The translations under genes were made by a program, and so were the position numbers. The notes under the pieces were generated by a model, which saw only the letters and a program-made list of their open reading frames with translations, was not told where the DNA came from and searched no databases. Below, piece after piece: positions 42,301 through 55,700 of a stretch of 64,000 nt of DNA (its first letter is position 1; every line of letters begins with the position of its first letter). Source of the stretch: Stichopus chloronotus (Eukaryota; Echinodermata; Holothuroidea; Aspidochirotida; Stichopodidae); contig CM037840.1 in NCBI GenBank assembly GCA_021234535.1, positions 18,121,415 through 18,185,414 of the forward strand, in the 5' to 3' direction.

Positions 42301-44882
42301 TAGATACTAGTACTCCATGCGTATATCGCAGTTGTTAATGTAAGAGCTCCTTTCCTAGTACACTAAGAGTGGAAAGGCTTGCATATGAGTAACACCATCG
42401 AAAATGGGCATTTCTATACATAAGAAACGAGGGTCTCATATTCTTAGGGAGGGACTAGACGCATTGTCGCCAGATTAGGAAACAAAAATCTTGCATCTTT
42501 CCTGGAGAGGGGGAGAGGTTCACCTCACCCCACTGTCACTCATTCAGGACGTTTTACATGTTTCCATTTTATTTCTTCTTCTGTCCGTGCATTGCTACCA
42601 CCCGTTAACCATATTAGGTAACCTTTACCTTTGCGGTGCCCACTCACAGAGCTCCTCTCCCAGCAAACGCCGCCACTGGATAACTAAAGAAATGTGCAAA
42701 TCTAGTCTTTAACCATACTGAGTGAGTAGGAAGTAGGTTTTTATGTACATATATTTTAATTTAAAGGTTTTTTCAAAGAATGTTGCTTCTCTTTCAACCT
42801 TAATATATAGGTACGTCGAGCAAGATTTCTTTCCTCATTCAAGTTATCTTACCTAACCTTACCACTTCACTATGCATGATCAGTCAGCCAGAAAAAAATG
42901 ATGATTAAATTTAAAAATAAAAAATATGACTGTCAAATCGGATAACACACGCTGCTCTGTGAGTTTTACCTGACAAAGGCCTATTAATATTTAACCATGA
43001 AAGTTAATTACATACATGTTTCCGTAATTGACCCTTTGGTGGTCTGGCTACACATGAATAAAGAAAGCATCGGCAGAAAATTAGATCTGTTAAAGCTGTA
43101 ACAGGAATACAGGATATAATTTGCAAAGTTAGTTTTTTATCCTGAGCATGTATGTCATAGCTGAGCCTTAAAAATGTGAGTGATGTCCTTAGAGTATAAC
43201 CGTTCATTACAATAAACTGATAAATATTCTCGTCAAATGAAGAAAGAAAAACACTTTTAATAATAGATAGATATACCTAATAGATTTAGCATCCTCCAAA
43301 CGTTTATATTAGAAACATAAGGAAACACATTGGGAGGCCGTAAAATACAGCAAGATGCGTACGTTTCGAAGGAACTGTAGGCGGTCATGTGATGAAGGCT
43401 GAATTGGTCACTCCACATATTCAGTACTTTCTTTTAACAGTCAATGAAATCATATTAGCTTGTTGGATTTCATAAGTTTTCTTAGGCATTTTGAAATAAT
43501 GCATTCATTTATAGACAATAAAGCTTACACTTAAAGATACCAAGCTGTTAACCGAACAACTATTTTGAACGCTACTTATGATATCAAAGCACAAAGTCCT
43601 TGAAGAAAGAGCATATAGACAATATACAATTAATGATGCCGGAAACAATCTGTATGGTGGGGCTATTAAAAATTTCAAAAATGCATTGTGATTTTTTTAC
43701 AACTGTTTATTTCCTAATGTTGAAGCAGAGAGTTCTTACCGTGCTCCCTGGCTGGAATTAATGAAAGATGTCATATCTCATACATTTATGTATTGTTTAT
43801 AATCGTGTTGATTAATTGTTCATTATTGATCTTGTTGAAAATTGTAACCCCCTATCCCTTTTCATGTGTGGTTGATTGTAGCGATTTAGCACATACCTAT
43901 AACCTCGCTCACAAAACGTCTCAGGGTTAACATTAAAATTGCTGGCAAATGCTTGGCTAGCAGATTGTTAAATGTCCATTCGATTTGACGAGACAAAAAA
44001 GGCTTCCAAAGGGTCACGTGATCAGAGAGGTCATCAGGCTTACCTTACAACTATTTTGACGGCCCTCTTCGTCCCCGGGATTCCTCGCAAACTTTGAAAA
44101 AAGAGCCTTCGACGGACGCTGTCGGGACTGGAAAGTAAGTTCCTCTAAACCCTCTCTTTGTTAAAATTTTGTAATGACTTTCAAATTTGGATCAGAACAC
44201 TTGACACCCAAAACCTCCGTATATGTACCGTACATAACGGATTATCTTTTGTGTTCGTCAAAGTATCGAGAGGTGTTCGCCACTGACGTTGTCATATATC
44301 TTTTTATTTTATTGACTGACGCAATAATTAGTTTAATTCACTCCACTGATAGCAATTGATTTCCACTTGCGACGTTCTGTCAAAAAAAAAATTGTTTGCA
44401 ACGTAGATACTGCGTTGAGAAGCTTTTCATGTTCTAAAAACTTTTGGAACCGCTTCAGGGTAAACACTTGTATTTAGTCAATCGTATCGTTTCCCTTAAT
44501 CAGGTAGGCCTATACTATATTCAACAAGTATCCCCATTGAAAGCGATGATGCATCCTGGGGAGGAGGGGGGGGGGGGGAGTGTCGGTGAGTCTCAAGTGG
44601 TGAACATGCATCAATTTTTGTGGTAGCTTAAACTGTGTTCAGACAGCCAATTGGATCGAAGAGTGACGAAAACAAAAATACCCACAGATTACAGGAAATC
44701 CCCTTTCCACCATAGCCTTAGCAGGTGCTATTTCATCCTTCCCCTCCCACACCCGAGAAACCGCTGCTCAGCTTTATTTTCTCAGTCTTCATCCCAAATT
44801 TAACATCAGGTTGTTGGCTTTTTACGATAGATTTGTTTATATGAATACATGAATGTGGGTTGTCAGTGGCTCATATTCTATG
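39306..44882. other. Non-coding stretch (minisatellite at 41.2 kb listed separately)
   Basis: No supported gene. A C homopolymer lies near 39458 and a G homopolymer near 44567. A moderately GC-rich block at about 43990-44130 ends in GGAAAGTAAGT, a plausible splice donor. It could be a non-coding first exon of the transporter gene 6 kb downstream, but that is a guess. Confidence 0.45.
41219..41455. repeat. 13-bp minisatellite with 39-bp higher-order units
   Basis: Subunits like GAGCATGGTGGTG, TATCATGGTGGTG and CCTCATGGTAGTA alternate, and the three together form a 39-bp unit that repeats. Because 39 is divisible by three, the minus strand stays open as a His/Thr/Pro-rich repeat (41256-41450), which is an artefact. 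Confidence 0.85.
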
Positions 44883-45090
44883 GTAAAAAGTGTTTGGTCA
44901 CAGATTTGCAATAAGTTATTTTGATAGTTAATTATTCTATCATTATTGCTTCAGCTGTGTGTCTACATGTTTTCAATCTCTTAGTTTGACCATTTATTAT
45001 CAACATATTCTGAGTAGAACTCAACAACCTCAACTGCGCCAAAGTATCATGAATTTTGTGAACCAACTCATTAATCAGCCCCATCTAGTG
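44883..45090 (+). repeat. Dispersed repeat family, copy 2
   Basis: It begins GTAAAAAGTGTTTGGTCACA, contains CTCTTAGTTTGACCATTT near 44977, and ends near GTGAACCAACTCATTAA and CAGCCCCA. It is collinear with copy 1, with small insertions. Confidence 0.7.
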
Positions 45091-48000
45091 TATTATAATG
45101 GCATAAACAATTTCCTTGTTAAACTTTTGTGATCTTGGTGAGACCTCACTCTAATTTACAAGATTCAACTCCACCTTATCAAGACTTATGTCTTTCCACT
45201 GCTAGTTTATTTAGTTACCCTATTAACGAATCTTCCTTCAACCACCCCCCCCCCCCCCAGTTTCTCTCTCTTTTTTTTGGAGAACTTGATACCCTTTTTC
45301 AAAAATTATTTGTCAGATATAAAGCCGAGAAAGACAAATCGCTTCATATGATTAATGTTGTTTTCTTTATAAGAGCCTTAAATGTAAATTGATAACTGTG
45401 AACATTGATGAATTTGCCATATCTTGGAAACAGCTATACGGTATTTGACCATGAGTCAGGAAGGTACTGTGGCAAAGTCTTATATGAATGAAATTTGAAC
45501 GAAATGATATTTATTTCAATAATTTGTACTTGGAAGACATTGCTTTAAAATGCATGGGGATACTTCCTGGTTTCCTACATTGGATAACTTATCAAAGATT
45601 TTTTTATCAACGCTTATATCAAAATTAAGAACAAAATATATTCTGACCAACTGAAATTTAAAAGTGCTTATTTAGGGAATGAGATTTTTGACAGTGTAAT
45701 GGTAATTTATGGGATAACGATCATCCATTAAATTCTCAAAAGTTGACAATCTGAGAGTTAAAAAGACATATACCCAAAACGATGAATGTAAATTGCTTTC
45801 ATATGCTAATTACTTTTAGCATTCACCCCCCTCCCCCCTTCCGAGAGAGGTAGTATTTACACTTCACCACATCTCTCTTCCTAAGAAAGCACAGGTTTTT
45901 CCGTCCGTCTGTAGTCCTTTTTGTTCTGTGCGAGTAAAAATATGAATAATGTATAACAATTATCACGCAAGAAAAGAAGGAGATGAAAGGCCGAAGGGAT
46001 ATCTTAGTTTAACGCTTCATTGAAACATGCTTTCACAAACTGAGAACGCCTCTTTGAACCCTAAATAATTAACTTTACCCTTTTCACTTTTATAACATAT
46101 CAGGTTTTCAGTATTTAAAGTAAATCTGAACTTAGAGTAGAAACTACTTAAGTCAGATTTCATACATTTCATGTTCATGAAAAATAAATAATACTTCATC
46201 TTAAGAAATCAGGTGAAGTATCTATAGCGATATGGACAACCGAAAAGAATACCTTGTTTAGAAAACAGAAATTGCTTATGAAAAAAACTCTCTCTTCTCC
46301 ATAATAAAGGTGGAAGTAAACGTACAGTGTAGCCCCCCAATAAAGAAAGATCAACCTCTCTTTGACAAAACGGTACAAAGTTCCAAATTCCCATTCAACT
46401 AACATGTCTGTTTATACAGAGGATTCTATTTAAAAACTTTAATTGGGAAAAAGAATCAACATCACAGGTAATTAGTAATTCTACAAGTTTTTTTCGTGTA
46501 CCCAGGTAGCATTCAGAGATCCTAAAATAAAATACTTTCGATTTATATGTATCAAAAGATTTATTATTCAATAATCGCGTTCTTCCACAGAATCGAGAAA
46601 ATTAACCAAATCTGTGCAAATTCGCGTGGGGGCATGAAACGTTACACTGTATACTTTTTGTTATCGTAATATTACTTGTGATTCCTACCAGGGATTTCTA
46701 AGAAAAAAAATCTTTGACCGCAAAGGCATCAGGCTTTCGTTCAATACCCCATTGCAACAATTAATTTTGGTTGCAATGTTTCCAACAAATTTCTTAATTC
46801 TAAGTTGCAAACAATACATTTATAACTGCAATATTATAATAACGTCACGATGATGATTTTTAACACATTTTTTTTTTTCAGCAAAGGGTTTTTTTATCTT
46901 AGAAAACCAAACCAATTTAGCTCTTACCTAAAATTGCCAGAAAACGTTTGTATCATGTAATAAACGATATATGAATATTTATATACATGGTTTATGTATG
47001 GGTTTGTGTATGTGTTTGTATGCATAAATTGGGAGGTATGGCAAAATATCGGTAATATATATAGTAGAGCTTTAAAACATTATATATCATTATCTGCTGG
47101 CGGGGTATAGCTACCAGTAAATTTTTCTATGCTTACACATTTATACGTTTATTTTTACTGTCATACCATTCATCCACAAGGTACGCCAGTCATATACCAC
47201 AAAACGTGCATTGTCTTCAACTCAAAAACACTTCAACACAATCGGTATCAGTTTGACCTTTTCTGAAGGGGTCTCCCAAACCGTGCATGTGTTCTTAGGG
47301 CTGAGAGCATCACGCGCACAAGGGAACACAATCTAGAGCATTTCAAGGCAACTTGACGGCTCATGTGTTCTTGCGAAGCTGCTTGCCTTAACAAGTGGAA
47401 TAAATGCGTAAACAAATAAGCATGAAAAAAGACTGTGATATTGTGATATATGTTACGTGCTTTCTGAATGGAGGAAAATACCGACTTTGCATTGAGTTGC
47501 TGTTATACCAAGTGGAGGAGTAAAGATCAAAGTCCCATGTAGCTTATTTACCTGGCAGGGATTCTAAACAACTTGAACCATCTGCAAGCTTAGACATCAC
47601 TGGGGTATGGAGTCGACTTGTAATCACCAATGTCAGGAGAAAGCGATATGTAATCGCCAGAGCATGCATGACTATTCATGAACTTTAAAGCCTTCTTGAA
47701 GAGAGCTCAGGAAAATGTATTACTCGAAGGAGATCTGAAATGTTTGATACCTATAATGATGACTGTGACGTATGGTTTTGCTTATCTTAGCTAAATGCCC
47801 ATACACTGTCCGTTTTACGTCAAATACCGTCAGCGTCGGGTCGATAAGAATCAACAAGCCCTAGTGACGAAGGAGTGAAAGACACAATACGAAGGTGACC
47901 TTCTGAAAGGTAAATATAGTTGGTTGTCATTGATAAATTACGGCGTGTTAGTCCCGGGGTTTCATTGGCGTGTCTTGTATTCAGATTGTCCCCTTGGCTT

Positions 48001-49987
48001 ACGTATACCTTTATTACGGTGCATACAATGGGGTATCATGTGATTGGAAGTGTTCGTTCCCTGCAATATGCATATTCTAGTTTATTGCCAACTCCTTTTT
48101 TCAATCATGTTAGCAACTTTAACTTGTTCTAACGAACAATAACGTAAAAGATTGGTCATTTAGACGAGCGACACTTCCCTGAAAATATGGACTTCCAACA
48201 TATACTGTAAATGTTATCTGCCTGACTGTTTTTTTTTTATAAACATGTTTTTCGATGACAGTTAATGGCCACTGTTTAGACTCACAATGCCTTTAATTGT
48301 GGAGAGTTTAATTAATGGCTTAATTAGTTGTTAGGATTTGTACAACATTGTGCAAAAGAAAAAAAAAACAAAAAAAAACTGGAACTTGCGTGTGACACTT
48401 AAGGTGGTAATCACAGGAGCTAGAACTGATAGTGGGTGTTTTGGCACTGAGGCTGCCGGGGGGGGGGGGGGCAAATTGGGACTATCCCCACTTCTTTAAG
48501 ATTTTATTTTAATTAGAGACATACTAGAAACTGCATTTAGGCCTACGCTATTTCGGAAATTTGTAGCTGAGGTCCATCAAAACGAACTTCCCGCACTATG
48601 TAACTCCCTGATGAAAATCATATTTTCTCTAGGGTCCCTAAGAGCCTTCAAATTTTCGAGCCCTTCGCGCTCTATGTATGATATTTCAGAAGAAAAAAAA
48701 TCACGGAGTAGGCCTACGGTAACTATCATTGCGTACAATTTGAAAACACAAATTTTTGTCATTCCTGTTGAAAAAAGTCAACCGGAACCACTCTCAACAT
48801 CACAAGGAAACATCATCATAGGCTCCGTAGAAAATGGTCTCATATAGATCTACAGTGATTCTTCGCTTAGTTTTTATTCACGTTGAGTAGTAGGTTAATA
48901 TAGGGGTCTCTATGTAAGAATCCCGGCTTAACACATGAAAGGTCTTTCTTCACTTGTCATTCTGTAGGCCTGCATCGATGCTGATAGGCTATAATGTTTA
49001 AACGAAATGTGAAAAAGCAGACAGTTGATGGGAAGGAACAAGGTTCTTGCAAATTGTGTCTTTACCCTCATGATATGACATAACCCCCCCCCCCCCCCCT
49101 GCAAATTTAACATCAGGGCAAAGATGATTGAGGAATTCTATTCATACTATGCAAATGCCCATTAAGCCCTCTTCCCCGTCCCGGTAGGGACAAGTCAGTG
49201 AAGTGTAATTAGTGATGGTCAGTCACATTTTGTCATTCACATTTTGTGTCTTCTCCCTTGTAATTTACACGCTGTTCCTACCTGCCCAGCAGTAAGCATA
49301 ACCCTTACTAGTTCGTACAACTCACTTGTGTGCAAACAGGGCAGATAAAACTGAGATCGTGTTGACGCGAGAGATAAAGTTGTGGGCAGGTCCTTACTAG
49401 ATTTGGCTCAGTTCATCTACTGAGGGTGAATCATTTATGAGCATCCGATGTATCCAAAACCTCATCAGATGTATCACTGTGATGTCTCCCTCTAAACCTC
49501 ACTAGTGACCTCATACATCCATTGCATTGTCATCTACGTTACACCTTAGCCCTACTTTTTGGAATCAGACTGACCGCAAGACCCGTTCACATTTATTGTC
49601 CATCATTGTGTATATTCCGGTTTTGGCTAACGTACTTCAAGGAGTGCTTCAGCCTGTGCAGGCCTGCTTTTGTTAACATGGGGTTAAAATGTTCAGCTGG
49701 ATGGCTTTTCTGAATTGGGCATACTGTAGACTGTGGCCCAGGTATTGAAGTCTGGTCGTCTCTTACTGTACCGTAACCGTTTTAACAAGCTGTGCGGCGC
49801 TTGGGACGAAAAATACTACTTGGGACAACCTTTTAAAATACAATAAAGTCAACATTACACTTGCTATGTCGAAACTCGATTTGAAGAACCAATGTTTAGA
49901 CAACAAAACTTAATATTTGGGACGAATTAATTGTATAATTGTGTAATGACACCATCAGACAATTACATATTTGATGTATTAAAACGA
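45091..49987. other. Non-coding stretch upstream of the transporter
   Basis: Short ORFs only, none with a recognisable domain. Long C or G homopolymers occur near 45244, 48460 and 49084. The promoter and first exon of the transporter may lie here or farther left, but no core promoter could be called. Confidence 0.5.
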
Positions 49988-50005
49988 TCCTTCTCCTTTC
50001 ATAGG
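49988..50005 (+). promoter_or_regulatory. Predicted 3' splice site before the SLC35G1-like ATG
   Basis: A pyrimidine-rich run (TCCTTCTCCTTTCATAG) is followed by GTCGAAGG, and the preferred ATG lies 22 bases downstream. This fits a 5' non-coding or partly coding first exon located upstream. If that exon is coding, the junction leaves one base (phase 2) before the in-frame Ser-Lys-Glu-Pro-Gln-Asp-Asn-Met. No transcript evidence is available here. Confidence 0.55.
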
Positions 50006-50026
50006 TCGAAGGAACCTCAAGACAAT

Positions 50027-51049
50027 ATGGCCGGAGAGACCGTTGGCAGACGTAGTGCCATGTCATGTTTTAAAGATAAGCTGTTCGAGTACCGAGGATT
50101 ATGGGCCGCTTTCATAGCAAGTATATGTTTTGCTGGACAGACAGTCTGTGTTAAAGCACTGAAGGACTCCCTCCCTGTATTTGAAGTGGTATGTCTGAGG
50201 TTCTTGCTTCAAGGTTTCTTTTCGGTGATGTTCGCGCTCTTTTCAGACACGAAGATCACAAATAAATCGATGAAAGAGACTGCACTGTTGTTCGCTCGCG
50301 GAATTCTCGGGAGCATCGCGATTGGTCTCATATATTTCGCAGTTTACAACATGTCTGCCTCGATGGTCAATGCCATCGTGTTTGGCTCCCCCGTGTTTGT
50401 GGGTATCTTCGCGTGGATTATCCTCAGGGAGAGGCTATACGTCTGGGATATTTTACTGATGGTTATCAACATTGCAGGAATCATACTAATCGCCCAGCCT
50501 CCATTTCTTTTTCCATCGGAGGAACTCGACAGAGACAAGAAGATGGAACTACTCGCAGTTGCTGCGGCCATCGTCGCCATGTTGCTTTCTGCCTCCACAT
50601 CGATTTGTATTCGCTTGTTGGGAATAATGGGTACGACAGCGGTTAAGATAGTGCTGTATTATTCCCTCTGTGGTACGGTATTACCGGCATTGGCGGGTCT
50701 CATATCACGAGATTGGATTTTACCCCCATGTGGGAGAGTGCGTTACCTATTAGTGCTTATAGGATTCTTGAACTTCTTAGCTCAGACCACAGTGTCATTC
50801 GCACTGGCCACGACCAAGCAATCATATTTCGTTTCCATCATCAATTCCAATCAAATTCCATGTACGATATTATTAGAAGTATTATTCCTTGATATAGCGC
50901 CCAGCCTAGTTGGTGGTGTTGGCATGGCCGTTGTTTTAATATCTGTTCTAGGCGTCGTCGTTCGAGATATGAAAACGGCGGAACAGACCTTAACCGACCT
51001 GGAGCAAGCTGAAGCCACGTCTAATGAAGATCATGACATATTGATGTAA
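50027..51049 (+). CDS. SLC35G1-like EamA/DMT-superfamily membrane transporter
   Basis: A 340-residue multispanning protein with about ten helices in two EamA repeats (roughly 24-156 and 174-312). Landmarks shared with vertebrate SLC35G1 are RGxLGSxAxxLIYxA (91-105), the SPVFxxIFAW block (121-130) followed by LRERLYVWD, and QPPFLF (157-162), where human SLC35G1 has RPPFLF. The C-terminal tail is acidic (DLEQAEATSNEDHD). Length fits the family (about 340-365). The ORF can be read from an earlier ATG at 49946, giving 367 residues, with a TAA just upstream at 49928. I prefer ATG 50027 because it has A at -3 and G at +4 and because a textbook splice acceptor ends at 50004, between the two ATGs. 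The substrate is unknown; the family sits in the drug/metabolite transporter superfamily and some members are reported at the ER or plasma membrane. No intron is visible in the coding part. Confidence 0.9.
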   Translation: MAGETVGRRSAMSCFKDKLFEYRGLWAAFIASICFAGQTVCVKALKDSLPVFEVVCLRFLLQGFFSVMFALFSDTKITNKSMKETALLFARGILGSIAIGLIYFAVYNMSASMVNAIVFGSPVFVGIFAWIILRERLYVWDILLMVINIAGIILIAQPPFLFPSEELDRDKKMELLAVAAAIVAMLLSASTSICIRLLGIMGTTAVKIVLYYSLCGTVLPALAGLISRDWILPPCGRVRYLLVLIGFLNFLAQTTVSFALATTKQSYFVSIINSNQIPCTILLEVLFLDIAPSLVGGVGMAVVLISVLGVVVRDMKTAEQTLTDLEQAEATSNEDHDILM

Positions 51050-52198
51050 TGTTTATTGGCGGATCCAAGTCGTCTGTTTGTAGAGGGTCCAGTGATTGGT
51101 TGGTTCACTGATATGGCTGGGTGGTTCAATGGAATGGGGGGAGGGTAACTTTGAAACCGAATGCCCCCAATTGCGATTGGGTGCATTAAAAGCGCGCAAT
51201 TGTGAAGTTATTTTCAAAAAAATTTCATTTTCTTTTGTACTCTGTAATTCTTGATGATGAAGGAAAATCGAATTCTCAGGAACAAAGTTTTGGCCCACCT
51301 TTGGGTGAGGCTATGGTTCCCTTCCCCCCACCATTTTGGATCCGTCAGTACTAATATGTGGTTCAGACTTTCTCATGGTGCGTCAGAAAATTTTACGGCC
51401 TTGGTATCTTGTCCCGGCGTGGGTGTGCAGGGGGAACCCTAGTTGTACAGGGGATTTAAGTACACCGGATAGTCGTGAACGATTTCACATGATTCAGAAA
51501 TACAGATATTTATTGACACATTCCGAAATAAGCTTTACATGGTAGACCTTTTTAATTAAATACACCAATATTTCTTTGCGTGTACTACATTTAGGCTTAT
51601 CATATTTTCTTTTATTCTGATTTTGTTTGTTGTTTTCTGCTTGAAATATTCCGGTTGTCATTCGGAGTGGATTCATAACAGAGTTCCGCACTTACCTGAG
51701 AGTACATGCATTTCCGTACGTATGTAAGTTGTACGTGTTTGTGTGAATGCGAGGAAGGGGTGGGGGTGACAAACGAAACCCTTGAGGGAGTTGCACGGAA
51801 GGTCAAGACATCCCCTGCAATGGATGCCACACCCGAGCTTTAGAATACTGTTAAATGTTGCAATCTGTCGGTGTTTTAAACCATTTTAGTTTACAATTAA
51901 TGCTTCACAACCGTGTGCTTTAGCCTTCGCGATGTACTTCCACATAGCGTAACTACGTATCTATAGCCTTAGTTCTGGGAATCTATAATCATCTTTAGTT
52001 GAATGTCTCATTCCATCAAAGTGATTGTTATTTATCATAGTCATAACAAACTGAATTGGAATTGAAAGTAAACGAAGTTGTGACAGTGTACAGTGCATGT
52101 GCTGATATGTCTCCTCACAAGATATCAATCTAGCTTCCTATCGTTTATGTTCAAAACGTGAATTATGTGTTTTCAAGTGCGTCTGTGTAAAATTTATG

Positions 52199-52204
52199 AA
52201 TAAA
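52199..52204 (+). terminator. Candidate poly(A) signal AATAAA for the SLC35G1-like gene
   Basis: AATAAA lies about 1.15 kb after the transporter stop codon and is followed by a GT-rich stretch (ATGTGTGCTTT). It is the first canonical hexamer I noticed downstream on the + strand, which would imply a long 3' UTR. Hexamers occur by chance in AT-rich DNA, so this is only a candidate. Confidence 0.35.
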
Positions 52205-52418
52205 AATATGTGAATATTTATGGCAATGTGTGCTTTAAGACACCAATCAATGGTGCATGCTCAAAAAGTTGTCCCTCCGTTTAACACCAGAAAAATTGCA
52301 AAGTCCGAGCAACAAGTGGGAGCAAGCTGGCATAATTAAAGCATGGAAATTAGGATTCGCTTTATTTTAACGACTCTGTCCTTCTTTAAGGTCACAGATA
52401 CTTAAACAGAAGAGATTT

Positions 52419-52782
52419 CACTTTAAAGAGGCACTTTGTTGTTTCGTGAAATTCACTAAATTTCTCAAAACCTGTCACGTTTCCTTTACATACAAATAAC
52501 AAATGGTCAAACTAAGAGGATCCCATGTGCCACACACATTTGAACATTGAGTGACTAATCATTGATTTAATTTTTTTTTTTTTTTTTGAGGTTTGTAATC
52601 AGACATTGTCTCACATCAGTACTAATCCATATACTGAAGAAACCAGTGCAAAACTAGTGTCAAAACTTGACAGTTCTCATGACTATCGGGTCTGAAACTT
52701 GACAAAGAGCACTGCCATGTGGTTGTACACTTTGAAATCCTCACAAATTTATTAATATCAGCACAATAAGCCTCTTTAAGTG
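52419..52782. mobile_element. MITE-like element with 13/14-bp terminal inverted repeats
   Basis: The left end reads CACTTTAAAGAGGC (52419-52432); the right end, reverse-complemented, reads CACTTAAAGAGGC (52770-52782), one base shorter. The 364-bp interior is non-coding, has a poly-T run near 52570, and contains an inverted partial relative of the dispersed repeat (AAATGGTCAAACTAAGAG at 52501-52518). Confidence 0.55.
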
Positions 52783-55700
52783 TTCTAGCTATTGTGATTC
52801 AAAGCAGCATGGCTTATCGTGGTTAACCTGAGTGCGATTTAAATCGTAATGCGACTTTATGCCGGGACGCATCTTCAATCAGCAAAACACCAACACACCA
52901 CTTTTTAATGTTACCCGCATTTAGGCCTATCACATCATCGTCTCTCATTTTTTTTCTTTTTTGAGAGGGGGGGGGGGACTATATTCAGTCCCCCTCCGAT
53001 TGAATTTGGTGGCTCGGAATGTACAAAAATGACATTTAACAACGAGGTGATAGAAAGCAGTTCCTGAGTTATAACATGCAAAAATGAGAGGTATGGACTA
53101 CCCATGCATCATTTTAGAACCCTTCCACGGATGAATGAATGTCATCATTTTTTTATGCACCTTCATGATTATTCTCCAGTAATGATTTTGTTATTACAGT
53201 TTCGACTTTTCAATTTCCTGAGATACTTTGAAAAAACACCCATGAATTCCGCGTCTGGATTGTCGACCAATTAAACGTTATCATTTTTAATGACATCATG
53301 GACTCACAGGAAACGGATATCTTTAAAATAAAGAGTTTCGTGAGACTTTACTGAGTGTAAAGTATCTGATAACAGGGGAAACACTATTCAACCAGGGAAC
53401 TTCAAGGTAATTAAGCTCACCAAAAAGTAACGAAGAAAAGGAATGCGGAAAAAAATATCGGTGAAAATTGATTTCCAAGAAATTCGGAAAAAATCTATGT
53501 AGGGCCTACAATATTGCAGGTAGATAAAATATCACAATAACTCTATCACAGAACAGATATTAATATAATTTTTGGGAAATATGACCTGAGTATAACCATA
53601 AGCTTTAAGCCATAAGCTTTGTCGGTTTACTGTCAACCCCTCGGCAATATGTCTAGACAAAAAATCATCCGCGGCACAAATGCGTTCAAATACAGTTTGT
53701 GTGCATCGCAAATTCTTTTATTATTGGAAGCATTGATGTATGCATTATTTTATATGCTTTTTTTGCTTGAATTAAGTCTTTCTCGATTATGAGGAAACAG
53801 CACATCCACAACTTATTGATCAGCTGATCATTGAATGTAAACTACGATGAAAGGAGAGAACGCGGTGATTCTAAAATGAATCCGCTTCCACATTAATGTG
53901 GCGGTTCTTTGGAAATCCTAGCCCCCACAACGGACGTATATTATTCATGCATCAGCTTTGACTGCATTGGTAATACCAACGTCCCCGAACTATCGCTTGG
54001 ATTCCAACTAAATCTGCGCACAGATTGTAAGCTATAAAAATTCACGTATGCCGATGTCATCAATTACACCAATTTGCACTCAATACTTTTCCTTACACTA
54101 TAAATATTCATGCTATTTTGAGCCAATCATCGGACGTTAAGAAAGACTTGTAACTACAGAGATCTTGGATCTTAGATGAGACAATTCTCTAATTGTCCGC
54201 AGGTGTTTCGGTAAGTATGTTAGAAAGGTAGATACCAGCACCTGCTTGGAAGATTATGGAATTCGACTCCCCAACAATTCCCTCTGACAAATCCCTATAG
54301 CTCTTTCCTTACCCCTAACCCTTTCCATGAAGAAATTACCAACTTGGCGTAGGGGTGGGGGTCTGGCCCACAAATGCCCACCCCCTTGTTCACATAGCTC
54401 GTTTATACTTTCAGGGATCCTAACTGCAGATGTTCTCTATTAAAATGATTCAATACGTGCATGGTAAGGCAATAAGGTAAGTGCGGAGCTTATGCTTTCT
54501 CATACCAGTATATAGCCTACTACAGCTTGCAAAATTCTGATGTCATAAACCAATTCCCCATAACAGTGGAAATCATTCATAACGTCGCCAAGTAATATTC
54601 CAAAGTGATAGCCTACAATAACAGCAAACTTTAGAGGGAATTAAAATTTGATTTAAAACCGGAGTTGGTTTTTATAAGATCTCAGGATAGTTTAAAATGA
54701 ACTGGTATATCTGACTGTTGGAAATATCTAAATCATAGTTTGGCACACGGCCCTGTTCAAAGAGAAAGCCGTTCTCGTCTTGCCAGGGATGATGGATATT
54801 TTATGGCTATTCCATAGATAAAAACCATCAACCAGTCATAACAGAACCATTTTCTTCTGACATGAAACAACGAATTGCTAATTCTGAGAATATTTGCAAA
54901 AGATTATTGGTTACGGCATTATCTTCAGAAATGGGACAGTTTACATGTTCCAGAGAGCCTCCGTTTTTTTACTTACCAAAACAAAAAGTATAATTTGAAA
55001 TCCTTTATTAATGAAATTTATGAAAGTGCAACGTTATTTTTCCAAGTCCGTGTAGCTATTTTAAACCTCAAGGAGCACTTTTACCAATTTTGCAGCATTC
55101 TTTATTGAGAAAACTTTAATAATATCCCTAGCTCACGTTACCACCTTATATTTATCGTAATTATGTTTTTGGAAATCAATAACTCGGCAATCAAATCCTT
55201 TGCAAGGGGCTCCCCCGAAATTTGACGACATGACGAACTGGGCTACATTTGACAGAAGAAAAATAATGTCAACAAAACTGAGTCACAATCCAATATTTGT
55301 ACCTGAACTAATATAGCGTTCAGTTACATTTTGTCCCTTTAAATCGTGATGTTCATCTTTAAAACATTTTTTGCGTTTTTTTTTTTATTAACATATTTAA
55401 CATATTTTGCCAGCAACTTACATGGATCTATGAATCACTACGGAGTACTGAGTTGCCACAACGGGCCCTTAATTCGGGCCCCTTGACCCCTTCAGGGTGG
55501 TGAACGACTCGACATCATGTAGTAATTCAATAATAGGCTACTAACTAGAAACATGAAAGTTTTTATGGTAATAGCCATCCGTCATGAAATATATATATTT
55601 GTACAATCGTTCAAACAAACTGTTTAATACGAACAGTTGTACAGCAAGTATATCCACCAGTTGTCGGAGTGCCAAGTGAATCCTAAATGTCGAATATGAA

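Noticed and set aside
49931..49945. Upstream extension of the transporter from a TTG
   Set aside because: A non-ATG start is unlikely, and a splice acceptor lies downstream of it.
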